Shown: positions 36,349 through 44,436 of the stretch, one piece after another
Numbering within the stretch: position 1 is the stretch's first letter
Layout of the letters: every line of letters begins with the position of its first letter
Source: Sphingopyxis sp.
GTDB lineage: Bacteria; Pseudomonadota; Alphaproteobacteria; Sphingomonadales; Sphingomonadaceae
Direction: 5' to 3'
Length of the DNA: 64,000 nucleotides
NCBI GenBank assembly: GCA_013823985.1
Contig: PNNB01000070.1
Location: forward strand, 1-64,000
Translations under genes and position numbers: made by a program
Notes under the pieces: generated by a model
Seen by the model: only the letters and a program-made list of their open reading frames with translations
Told to the model about the DNA's origin: nothing
Databases searched by the model: none

Positions 36349-38097
36349 ATGATTTCTGTCTTAACCGGAGGTAACGCGGCCAAGCCCCTCGCGCATGCGT
36401 TGCAGCAATGCCGTCAGCATCTGGTGCAGGCGGCTATCTTCAGTGCGCTGCTCAATCTCCTATACCTCGCGCCAGCACTCTATATGATGCAGGTCTATGA
36501 CCGGGTCGTACCCACACGCGGCGTGCAGACGCTGGTCGTGCTCACCATTATCTACCTTTTTGCGATAATCACCCTCGCGGCGCTCGACTGGCTGCGTTCG
36601 CGGCTTCTGGTGCGTGCAGCAGCACGTCTGGACCGGTTGCTGGTGTGCGATGTTCTCAAGGCACTGCTGAGGATGCCGGACGAGGCGCGCGCCAATTCCG
36701 GATCTGTCCTTCGCGAATTTGATACCTTCCGCCAGACAATGACCGGCCCTAGCGTTGTGGCGTTATTCGATGCCCCTTGGGCGCCGATCTATATTCTGGT
36801 TTGTTTCCTGCTCCATCCGTTGATCGGATTGTTTGCGTTGGTCTGTGCAGCGACATTGTTTCTGGTCGGCTATCTGAACGAGCGGGCCATGAAAGGCTCA
36901 CTGTCTCGCGCCATGGCAGATCAGCAAACCGCCTATCGGGCGATTGAAGGTACATTGCGGTCAAGCAGGATCGTTCGCGCACTGGGCATGTCAGATGGTC
37001 TCATCGCACGCCATTTGGAAGAACGACGTGCTGCAACCGGATCACAGGCACAGACCGCTTTCATCAGCGCAAAATATGTCAGCATTACCAAAGCGGCGCG
37101 TATCGCGATGCAGTCCTTCGCCTTGGGTCTGGGGGCGTTGCTCGCAATCGACCAACAGATTTCGGCAGGCGCGATATTTGCCTCGGCGCTGCTGCTGTCG
37201 CGGGCGCTTGCCCCCTTGGAAAGCATCACGGCAGCGTGGCGCAATACGGTGCAGGCGCGGGTCGCATTGGACGGCCTCAACACCGTTTTCAACGCCCAGC
37301 AAGAATCTGTCACGCCAACTCGGTTGCCTGACCCTTCAGGCAAAATCGACGTCGAGCATGTAACGGTGAACGCACCTGGCCAGAAATCCGCGATCCTGCA
37401 TGACATCAATGTCGCGATAGGTGCCGGAGAATTTATCGGCATCGTCGGACCAAGTGGTGCAGGCAAGTCAACTCTCTTGCGGGCGATGGCGGGTGAACTG
37501 CCGGTGCATGAAGGGGCCATAAGGCTGGATGGCGCCAGCTTGAACGACTGGCCCGACGATCAGCGCGCGGCTTCTTTTGGCTATGTGCCTCAAGAGGCAT
37601 CTCTCTTGGCAGGCACGATCAAGGACAATATCGCGCGTTTCCAGACCGAAACCGCATCGGATGTGCGGGGGCTGGACGAAGAAGTTGTCCGTGTGGCCAA
37701 GCTATGCGGTGCCCATGATTTTATTCTCCGGCTTCCGCAAGCCTATGACACCATGCTGGGGCCAGACGGGGTCGGCTTGTCGGTTGGACAGGCGCAACGT
37801 ATTGCTTTGGCTCGCGCGCTCTTCGGCAGTCCCGCTGTGCTCTTGCTCGATGAACCTAACGCCCATCTGGATGCCGAAGGGGAAAGCCATTTGATCGCGA
37901 CACTCGCCGATCTAAAGCGGCAGAAGGTCACAATCATCATCGTCGCTCATCGGCTGCGGGTGTTGGAAAGCAGCGATAAGCTACTGGTCCTGCGTGCGGG
38001 CCGCGTTGAACAATATGGCAAAAGCGATCGCGTAATCCGCCGTCTTTCCGAAGGCGCGGCAAAAGCAAGTTCGCCCACGGGTCCATTATCGGCATGA
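36349..38097 (+). CDS. Type I secretion ABC transporter (PrtD/LapB-like permease-ATPase)
   Basis: This 582-residue fusion of membrane and nucleotide-binding domains has six predicted helices in residues of about 25-310, beginning AIFSALLNLLYLAPALYMMQVYDRVVPT. The ATPase has Walker A GPSGAGKST, Q-loop VPQEAS, signature LSVGQAQRIALARAL, Walker B VLLLDEPNAHLD and the switch His in VAHRL. No N-terminal C39 peptidase domain is present, as in PrtD-type exporters. It lies 116 bp after the RTX gene, and its stop overlaps the next gene (ATGA). Confidence 0.93.
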   Translation: MISVLTGGNAAKPLAHALQQCRQHLVQAAIFSALLNLLYLAPALYMMQVYDRVVPTRGVQTLVVLTIIYLFAIITLAALDWLRSRLLVRAAARLDRLLVCDVLKALLRMPDEARANSGSVLREFDTFRQTMTGPSVVALFDAPWAPIYILVCFLLHPLIGLFALVCAATLFLVGYLNERAMKGSLSRAMADQQTAYRAIEGTLRSSRIVRALGMSDGLIARHLEERRAATGSQAQTAFISAKYVSITKAARIAMQSFALGLGALLAIDQQISAGAIFASALLLSRALAPLESITAAWRNTVQARVALDGLNTVFNAQQESVTPTRLPDPSGKIDVEHVTVNAPGQKSAILHDINVAIGAGEFIGIVGPSGAGKSTLLRAMAGELPVHEGAIRLDGASLNDWPDDQRAASFGYVPQEASLLAGTIKDNIARFQTETASDVRGLDEEVVRVAKLCGAHDFILRLPQAYDTMLGPDGVGLSVGQAQRIALARALFGSPAVLLLDEPNAHLDAEGESHLIATLADLKRQKVTIIIVAHRLRVLESSDKLLVLRAGRVEQYGKSDRVIRRLSEGAAKASSPTGPLSA

Positions 38098-39461
38098 ACA
38101 TGATGTCTCCCTTGGACGGCCAAAAGCGTGCGGCAACGCCCGTTCCCGACGAAAGCATGGACGATGCCGGTAGCCGCGAAATCCGCTATGGGTGGATGGT
38201 GATCATTGCCTTCTTCGGCCTATTCTTGGGCTGGGCCTTGTTCGTTCGGATGGATGCGGCGGCTTATGCCACAGGCACAATTGCTGTTTCGGGTAACCGG
38301 CAGGTCGTGCAGCACCGCGAAGGCGGGACGGTGGCCAAAATAGAGGTCAAAGAGGGTCAGCGCGTTACCAAGGGGCAGGTGCTGATCATGCTGGCAGGCG
38401 AAGACGTCATTGCTACTGAACGGTCGCTTTCGTCCCAAGTCATCGGCCTGCGCGCCGAACGCGCCCGCCTGATAGCCGAGAAGAGCGGCCGCACGACCAT
38501 TGAGCCGCCCATCGAATTTGCCTCTCTGGAGGGTGCAGACCAGATTGAAGCCGCTCGCGCGATGGCCTTGCAACGCAGCACATTACTGGCTCGGCGCGAT
38601 ACCACAGGCGGGCAGAAATCGGTCTTGGGCCAGCAATCGGCACAGTCCTCCGCACGCATCAAGGGGATCGAGGACCAGATCGTCTCGAACCAGCGGCAAA
38701 CCGAACTTTTCCGGGAAGAGCTGGAAAGCCTCCGTTCGCTGGCAGGACGCGGATTTGTCAGTATTAACCGGATACGTGCCCTGGAACGCGCCGAAGCCGC
38801 GCTCGTCGGAGAAACGGCGAATTTGCGCGCGAGTATCGCCGCTACACGAGAACAGATCGGTGAAGCTCGAATGCAGATGTTGACGCTGGATTCCCAAAAC
38901 GAAAAAGATGTTTCGGAAAGTCTTCGTGCCATCGAGTTCAACCTGAATGAAATTCTCCCCAAGCTGAACGCAGCCAAAGAGCAGCTTGCACGTATGACGA
39001 TCCGGGCACCCGCGTCCGGTCAGGTAGTAGGCCTTAAAGTCTTCACCATCGGTGGCGTCATCCCACCAGGCGAAACCTTGATGGAAATAGTGCCCGAGCG
39101 GGTCAAACTAGTTGTCCAAACCCAAATAGCGCCCACAGACGCGGATGACATCTATGTTGGGCAGAAGGCAGAGATACGCATTTCCGCTCTTCACAACCGG
39201 CAACTCCCTATCCTCACCGGTAAAGTAACCCGACTCTCCGCAGACAGCTTTCTAGACGAACGGACGGGGCAACGGTTTTTCACAGCAGAGGTTAATGCGG
39301 ATCCAGCCGTTTTGAAAAAGTTCAGCGAAAAAGTCGGTGGTGGACGCATAAAAGCAGGATTGCCGGTGGAAGTCATCCTCCCGACCCGTAAGCGGACACT
39401 ATTCCAATATCTGATGGAGCCGCTCGACCAGAACCTGTGGAGCACTTTTCGCGAGCAGTGA
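38094..39461 (+). CDS. Type I secretion membrane-fusion protein (HlyD/PrtE family)
   Basis: This 455-residue protein has a short cytoplasmic N-terminus, one transmembrane helix (MVIIAFFGLFLGWALFV), a lipoyl/barrel-sandwich half (VVQHREGGTVAKIEVKEGQRV), long coiled coils to about 290, and the second half-motif (TIRAPASGQVVGLKVFTIGGVIPPGE, split across the hinge). The C-terminal beta-barrel is of the HlyD type. It bridges the ABC exporter to an outer-membrane TolC protein, which is not encoded here. It is translationally coupled to the ABC gene. Confidence 0.93.
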   Translation: MNMMSPLDGQKRAATPVPDESMDDAGSREIRYGWMVIIAFFGLFLGWALFVRMDAAAYATGTIAVSGNRQVVQHREGGTVAKIEVKEGQRVTKGQVLIMLAGEDVIATERSLSSQVIGLRAERARLIAEKSGRTTIEPPIEFASLEGADQIEAARAMALQRSTLLARRDTTGGQKSVLGQQSAQSSARIKGIEDQIVSNQRQTELFREELESLRSLAGRGFVSINRIRALERAEAALVGETANLRASIAATREQIGEARMQMLTLDSQNEKDVSESLRAIEFNLNEILPKLNAAKEQLARMTIRAPASGQVVGLKVFTIGGVIPPGETLMEIVPERVKLVVQTQIAPTDADDIYVGQKAEIRISALHNRQLPILTGKVTRLSADSFLDERTGQRFFTAEVNADPAVLKKFSEKVGGGRIKAGLPVEVILPTRKRTLFQYLMEPLDQNLWSTFREQ

Positions 39462-39627
39462 AATTTTGATAACCTTTTTGTCTTTCTCGCGTGCGCGTGA
39501 TCTTGGAACGAAACCTTAAACCGTCAGCTTTCGACGGAATTGCTTGATTGCAAATTCGGATTTTCCATCCGCCAGTCCAACTGTAAGCTAAGCAAATTGA
39601 GGAATGAAAAAATAAGGAGGGAATTTA

Positions 39628-39675
39628 ACTGGGCCCGAGCATCCATCCCGAAGGAAAGATACCCAGGCCCAGTTC
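39628..39675. repeat. Inverted repeat between the exporter and integrase genes
   Basis: AACTGGGCC and GGCCCAGTT are 9-bp perfect arms separated by 30 bases, just past the integrase stop codon. No T-run follows on either strand. It may be an mRNA end structure or a recombination-related site; its role is unknown. Confidence 0.4.
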
Positions 39676-39680
39676 AGTTG

Positions 39681-40832
39681 TTACCAGTTCACGTTTAGCT
39701 TAGCTGCACCAACTTCCGCCGCCGCCATCAGCGTGTCATTCGCAAGATGGGCGTACCTAGCTGTGCTTGCCACATTCACATGTCCAAGCAGCTTGCCGAC
39801 CGTGTAAAGATCGACACCTGACCCAGCCAACGCCGAAGCGTAGCTATGACGGAGGTCATGGATGTGAACATCGTCCAGCCCCGCCAACTTCCGCGCCTCC
39901 ATGAAGGAACGCTTGATGTCGGTGAACGGCAACATCGTTTGCGGGTTGGGCAACAGCCACGGGCAGTCGGGATAGCGTGGCAACTGGCTTATGATGTCCA
40001 TTGCCGCTTGGGACAGGGGTACGTGTCGCCCTCTGCCGTTCTTGGTCATATTCAGCGTCCATGTCCGTTTCTCGATGTCGATATCCGACCACTTGGCCTT
40101 AAGCAGTTCAGACTTCCGCGCACCGGTTAGCAACAACAGACCCACGATGTTCTTGAGCTGCGGATTGGCGGAACACGCGCAAGCCAGCTTTAGTGCATTG
40201 GCCTCATCACTGGTCAGGTAACGTTCGCGGGCGTTGTTGAATTTGACCCGCGGCACATACTTCACGGGATTGCCGTCAAAGAGCTGCCACTGGCGGGCAA
40301 GCTCGAACGACCTGGAAAACATGATCCGGATTTTCTCGACCGTCGCGGGTGCCAATCCACTTTTCCGCTTCTCCGTTAGCCACGTGGTGACATCTTGTTG
40401 CTTGATTTCGTCCAGCCGTAGTTTCCCCCAGCGGGGCAACACATGGTTATGAATCATACGTTCGGTGCTGTCGTAACTACGCTGATAGCTTGCGGCGTGT
40501 GCCAGATGTTGTTCGGCCAGTTCGCGGTAAAACGGAATGACCTTCTTCTTTTCCTTTTCTGCGGCTGGATCTCCACCCAGGACAGCTTCTGACCGTATCT
40601 TCTTTGCGACACGCTTGGCCTGTTCAAAGGTGATATCCGCATAGCCCCCGATGGTCACCTGACGTTGGCGGCCATGGGGATCGAAGTAGCGTTGGAAATA
40701 GGTTTTCTTACCCGAACACCGTACTTCCAAGCCGAAGCCGGTCTGGGTATCAGAGTAATAATCGGTACGTTTCTTGCCCGGCTCGCACTGGGCTGCCGCG
40801 CAGAAGGCGGCGGTCAATTGGACTTTTGGCAT
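39681..40832 (-). CDS. Tyrosine-type site-specific integrase
   Basis: This 383-residue recombinase belongs to the P4/DUF4102-type group. It has an N-terminal arm-binding/DUF4102 domain (GFGLEVRCSGKKTYFQRY), a SAM-like core-binding domain at about 100-185 and the catalytic domain. The catalytic residues are Arg239 (TGARKSELL), His325 and Arg328 (HIHDLRHSYAS), His351 (LLGHVNVAST) and Tyr360 (ARYAHL), all intact. ATG 40832 has GGAAGGAAA upstream. It presumably catalyses insertion at the tRNA-Thr gene. It is 5.6 kb from the right att copy and 9 kb from the left. The 515 bp upstream hold no convincing gene, and no excisionase is recognised. Confidence 0.92.
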   Translation of the reverse strand: MPKVQLTAAFCAAAQCEPGKKRTDYYSDTQTGFGLEVRCSGKKTYFQRYFDPHGRQRQVTIGGYADITFEQAKRVAKKIRSEAVLGGDPAAEKEKKKVIPFYRELAEQHLAHAASYQRSYDSTERMIHNHVLPRWGKLRLDEIKQQDVTTWLTEKRKSGLAPATVEKIRIMFSRSFELARQWQLFDGNPVKYVPRVKFNNARERYLTSDEANALKLACACSANPQLKNIVGLLLLTGARKSELLKAKWSDIDIEKRTWTLNMTKNGRGRHVPLSQAAMDIISQLPRYPDCPWLLPNPQTMLPFTDIKRSFMEARKLAGLDDVHIHDLRHSYASALAGSGVDLYTVGKLLGHVNVASTARYAHLANDTLMAAAEVGAAKLNVNW

Positions 40833-41348
40833 GATGGTTTCCTTCCGAAACATGGGAATTGGTTAGGCACACACAGATGCGCTGCGGTGCGGGTAGGGGG
40901 TGGAGTGCCTCCGGCCGGAGTTTCGCTGCTGGGTGGTTTGGCGCATTGGCTCAGGCGGGGCATTCCCGGGCAGGGGGAGCTGGTAATGGTCTGATCGTTC
41001 ACTACTGTGGAGGATCGGCTTAATTTGGTGGTGGCAGAGGCGGCACCGAACGCCGAGTTTGACGCGCGGTTCGTTCCGCGATTTTGGTGGTCACGGGGTA
41101 CGCCACTGCTTTGGTGCTAGACCGTCTTAACCTTACCCGCCTTTATCGATATCGGACAACGCGCCGCAGGCTTAGCCACAACCTTATTCATATAAATTCT
41201 ATAAGCTTACGGCTTCGGATTGTGGTGAGGTGGCAGCAGGGGAAGCAGCAACACCGGACCTGCGCCGAGCATTGCGATCCGATCAACGCTTCTGACATTG
41301 GATCGGATTTGCTACCCCTCCCCCCACCTGCACCAAACTAATCAGCTT

Positions 41349-42752
41349 CTAATCGAACTTCTTTTTGTACTCCGGTGGCTTTGTGGCCGGTTCGTCGTCG
41401 AAGTCGGAATCATTTAGAGGCACTCGCCATTTGTCCCGCCCGTTGATCCGTTTTGGATCACCAAACAGTTCCCTCAGGATTGCGCCACATTCCTTGGCCT
41501 GCGGATTGGTAGGATATTTGAAACCCGCATGCTGCAGCATCTCGGTGGCCGTAAACACATGGTCCTGGGGAGATGGTTCGCGCCCTAGATCGATGTGTTC
41601 CAGTATCGCATCACGAACGACGCTAATCGCTTGATGCTTGCTGTTTCGAAATGCCAATTCGGCTTCTTCTTCCGCAGTTAGCCACCAAGCCTCATGGTTG
41701 TGGAAGTCCACGGCCAGCTGGGCAAATAACTGCTGCATGTCGATATTGTGGTTATAATCGATCCACTCGACCGGAATCGTCCACCACCTGCTATTGCCGG
41801 TGTTGTCGATCAGAAAATCCGCTTGGTTCACGGTGGCATAAAATACCGTGCGGCGCGGATATTCAGAATCACTACGAGCATATGGCCTTCGTATCTTGTC
41901 GCTTTCGGCAGTCAGAAAGCCCTTCAGTCGCGAAACATCCCGCCTAAATGAACTTTCCACCTCGCCTATTTCGACAATGAAGTGCGTGATGGCCGTGACA
42001 AGGCTATCTTTGTTCCCGCTATCGAGATGGTGGTCCGTTTTGATGACGGCATCGCGGAGTGGGGGATCGGATATCAGCCTTCTGCCCCATGACGTTTTCC
42101 CAAGGCCTTGCGATCCTTGGAGTGTTAGGACGCCTCGACACTTGAACCCACTAGGCGATAAGGCCGCGGCCGCAGCACTTAGCAACCATTTTCGCATAAG
42201 GGTCTGTTTCAGCCCTTCTGGAAAGCCTTCCCTAGCCCGCAACGTCGCGTAGAAGTCCGGAAGCCGATCAACACCGTCCCAACACACGCTGTTGATCCAG
42301 TCAGCTACAGGATTGTAGGCATTGGCATCCGCGACGGCCTCTATGAACCCGCCAACCGAACCGATGTTCATTTCATTGTACGAAGCCAAGCTAAAGATAT
42401 GTTCTCGAGCAACATTGTCGCTGTTTTCCGGCGTCATCACGATCCCCGGCACCAAGATTTCTGACCTTTTCTTAATGACGTTGTACCGCGCAGTAATGCC
42501 GTGCTGTTCCATCAGGTAGCGGACATTGGCTATCGTTGTGGGCGCGCCCTTTCCTGGCCGTGGGCGATCAGGAAACAGCGACGGGTCCAGCCGCGCCGGT
42601 TGCGATGAAGCGATCGCAATCTGTTGGTTGTCCGCTCTTGGAGGCGAGACCGCGACCGGCATAGCTAAACTGATCTTCAGCTCAGCGGCACTCTTCTTCA
42701 GGTCTGGTGGCTTCCTTTCGCCACCGCCTTCTTTCCCTAATTTTTCTGTCAC
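41349..42752 (-). CDS. VapE-like (virulence-associated E family) helicase
   Basis: This 467-residue protein has an N-terminal 90 residues rich in Pro and charge, a linker domain, and the VapE ATPase domain. Walker A is GSQGLGKTSWG, followed by DHHLDSGNKDSLV, the Walker B-like ITHFIVEIGEVESSF, KGFLTAESDKIRRPYAR, the sensor motif RRTVFYATVN and NTGNSRWWTIPV. These proteins act as replicative helicases or primase partners in phages, satellites and islands. The start is GTG 42752, because AAAGGAGA lies 6 bases upstream. The C-terminus carries a DNA-binding-like region. Confidence 0.9.
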   Translation of the reverse strand: MTEKLGKEGGGERKPPDLKKSAAELKISLAMPVAVSPPRADNQQIAIASSQPARLDPSLFPDRPRPGKGAPTTIANVRYLMEQHGITARYNVIKKRSEILVPGIVMTPENSDNVAREHIFSLASYNEMNIGSVGGFIEAVADANAYNPVADWINSVCWDGVDRLPDFYATLRAREGFPEGLKQTLMRKWLLSAAAAALSPSGFKCRGVLTLQGSQGLGKTSWGRRLISDPPLRDAVIKTDHHLDSGNKDSLVTAITHFIVEIGEVESSFRRDVSRLKGFLTAESDKIRRPYARSDSEYPRRTVFYATVNQADFLIDNTGNSRWWTIPVEWIDYNHNIDMQQLFAQLAVDFHNHEAWWLTAEEEAELAFRNSKHQAISVVRDAILEHIDLGREPSPQDHVFTATEMLQHAGFKYPTNPQAKECGAILRELFGDPKRINGRDKWRVPLNDSDFDDEPATKPPEYKKKFD

Positions 42753-42900
42753 ATTTATTCTCCTTTGTTTCCCAGTCAATTGGGTTAATTGAACGGGATA
42801 AAAATGTTTCAGATTTACAGTTAGTTAGAGAAGGCGCCTCTGCGGTTCAAATGGGCGGGAAGTTAACCGCATTTGTGTGTGGGTTTAGTCGGTTTCAGCT

Positions 42901-43305
42901 TTACGTGAAGGTGCTGTACGCATTGAACAACGCGATCAGCGAAGGCTCTACGTTGGCGCGGTTTGGCACCAGTAACGTTATGCCAACACCTGCATCTGAT
43001 CGCGTGAAGACTGATTCAAACCATGGTCCATGCGCGATCATCCATTCCCACGATGGCGTGAAATCGGCGTCACCGTATTTTGCACCATCCACGAAATTGA
43101 CAAACGGCGAGAACCCTAACTCGACTTCGATTGTGGTCATTGTATCGCCGGGTTCGACGATGACAAAATGGGCTAGCTCGCTCAGGTCGAAATCGCTGTA
43201 CTCACTGAGCATGTCTAGCCGCTTCAAAAGCAGCTGTTTCAAAAATGGATCAAGCGGACACGACAGCGCGAAATCCATGGATACGGTATCGTATAAAGAC
43301 AGCAT
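42901..43305 (-). CDS. Conserved mobile-element protein of unknown function
   Basis: This 134-residue acidic protein starts at ATG 43305 behind AAAGGAGAAGC. It contains MDFALSCPLDPFLKQLLL, a hydrophobic core ELAHFVIVEPGDTMTTIEVE, then FVDGAKYGDADFTPSWEWM and GVGITLLVPN. This pattern resembles a small protein that I associate with conjugative elements and islands of proteobacteria, with no assigned role. It sits between the helicase and the DUF4230 gene, all on the minus strand. Confidence 0.75.
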   Translation of the reverse strand: MLSLYDTVSMDFALSCPLDPFLKQLLLKRLDMLSEYSDFDLSELAHFVIVEPGDTMTTIEVELGFSPFVNFVDGAKYGDADFTPSWEWMIAHGPWFESVFTRSDAGVGITLLVPNRANVEPSLIALFNAYSTFT

Positions 43306-43327
43306 GATGCTTCTCCTTTGGACAAAG

Positions 43328-43356
43328 AAAAACGCCCCCGAATTGCTTCGAGGGCG
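43328..43356 (-). terminator. Rho-independent terminator after the DUF4230 gene
   Basis: On the minus strand, CGCCCTCGAA and TTCGGGGGCG form a 10-bp stem with one mismatch and a 4-base loop, followed by TTTTT. It isolates the DUF4230 gene from the downstream 134-residue gene. Confidence 0.75.
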
Positions 43357-43391
43357 CTAGATTGCGGATGACCGGCCGTGGCCGGGATGGA

Positions 43392-44021
43392 TTATTTGAA
43401 GGAGGTCACGACCTTCACGTCGGGATGTCCGGCTATACGCAGTGGAATCTCGAAGTAGTTTGCTACACTGGCTTGGGCCTGCTTCTTTGCGTTTGCGACC
43501 AAGACCTTGCCTTGTGCCTGCTTCGTGATGGCTCGGCGTGCAGCCTTGTAATTGACCCTGTTCAGCTTTTCGATCTGCCCAGCGTTTAAGGTCAGCAAGC
43601 CTCCATTTTCCGTCGTTGCGTTTTCGGGCTGGAAGGCAATGTCGCCAATTTGCAGCTGCGGCAACTTCACCCGTACCAGCTTGGCCTTTTCGTCGAACAC
43701 AACATCGGCAAGCGTCAGCTGGGACAGGTCCAGGTAGTAGTTCACCCCGGCCGGGACGATTAAATTCTGCTCTCCGTTGAAAAAGAACAGACCGTCTATC
43801 TCGGAACGTACCTTGGCGGTTCCCTTATAGCTGAACACCAGCAGCTTATTCTCTGCACGCAGGCTGTCCACGGTGGCGGCCAACACCTTCGTCGTGGTCA
43901 CGGAAAAGAAACCACTCTCTTCCACTTCGGTGTCCAGCCGTTCCTTAGGCGCAACGACATAACCGACCCCGAAAGCGGCAAGCGATGATCCCATCAGCAG
44001 CGTGATTGGTACACGAGCCAT
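43392..44021 (-). CDS. DUF4230-domain protein
   Basis: This 209-residue protein has an N-terminal hydrophobic anchor (PITLLMGSSLAAFGVGYVV). The DUF4230 body follows: FFSVTTTKVLAATVDSLRAENKLLVFSYKG, then YYLDLSQLTLADVVF, KLVRVKLPQLQIGDI and a helical Ala/Lys/Gln-rich C-terminus (QAQGKVLVANAKKQAQASVANYF). It is probably periplasmic and membrane anchored. ATG 44021 follows GGAGAAA. The function is unknown. The 415 bp upstream, as far as the reverse-transcriptase stop, contain no gene I can support, only a short GTTGTA/TACAAC hairpin near 44266. Confidence 0.78.
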   Translation of the reverse strand: MARVPITLLMGSSLAAFGVGYVVAPKERLDTEVEESGFFSVTTTKVLAATVDSLRAENKLLVFSYKGTAKVRSEIDGLFFFNGEQNLIVPAGVNYYLDLSQLTLADVVFDEKAKLVRVKLPQLQIGDIAFQPENATTENGGLLTLNAGQIEKLNRVNYKAARRAITKQAQGKVLVANAKKQAQASVANYFEIPLRIAGHPDVKVVTSFK

Positions 44022-44436
44022 AGTATTTCTCCATTTTGATTGCATTATGGATAGGCCTTGCGCCTCTCCTTATAAGATACCCCGCTTTGCGCATTGTGCT
44101 GCCGACCCTTTGGATGGATGTGCACAGTATCAGAGGCTTAGCGTTCCGCTAGCAAAAATGAGGTTCATAATCCGTGGTACAAACGGCAACATCCAGCTTC
44201 ATAATGGAAAATGGACGTTCGAAACCGATTAGCTGAGAAAATGCCGCGCTCGCCGATTAAGCCGGGTTGTACCGTACCTACAACAGCGGCATCGGGTGGA
44301 AGGTTAAAAATCCTACTGTTTCGGTGGTGGCGAGAAACGCCAATGCCCCAAGGTGCAACTTAGGCGCAAGGCTAGATTAATGTTTTTTGACGTATATCCG
44401 GAAGGCACTTAGACCGCCGTTGCGAATACTTGCTGT

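Noticed and set aside
40854-41348. Possible excisionase or AlpA gene upstream of the integrase
   Set aside because: Short frames here are low-complexity (Pro/Thr or Leu/Arg-rich) without a helix-turn-helix pattern or a ribosome binding site.
43328-43356. Considered as one arm of an att site
   Set aside because: It is a terminator hairpin with an A/T tail and has no second copy.
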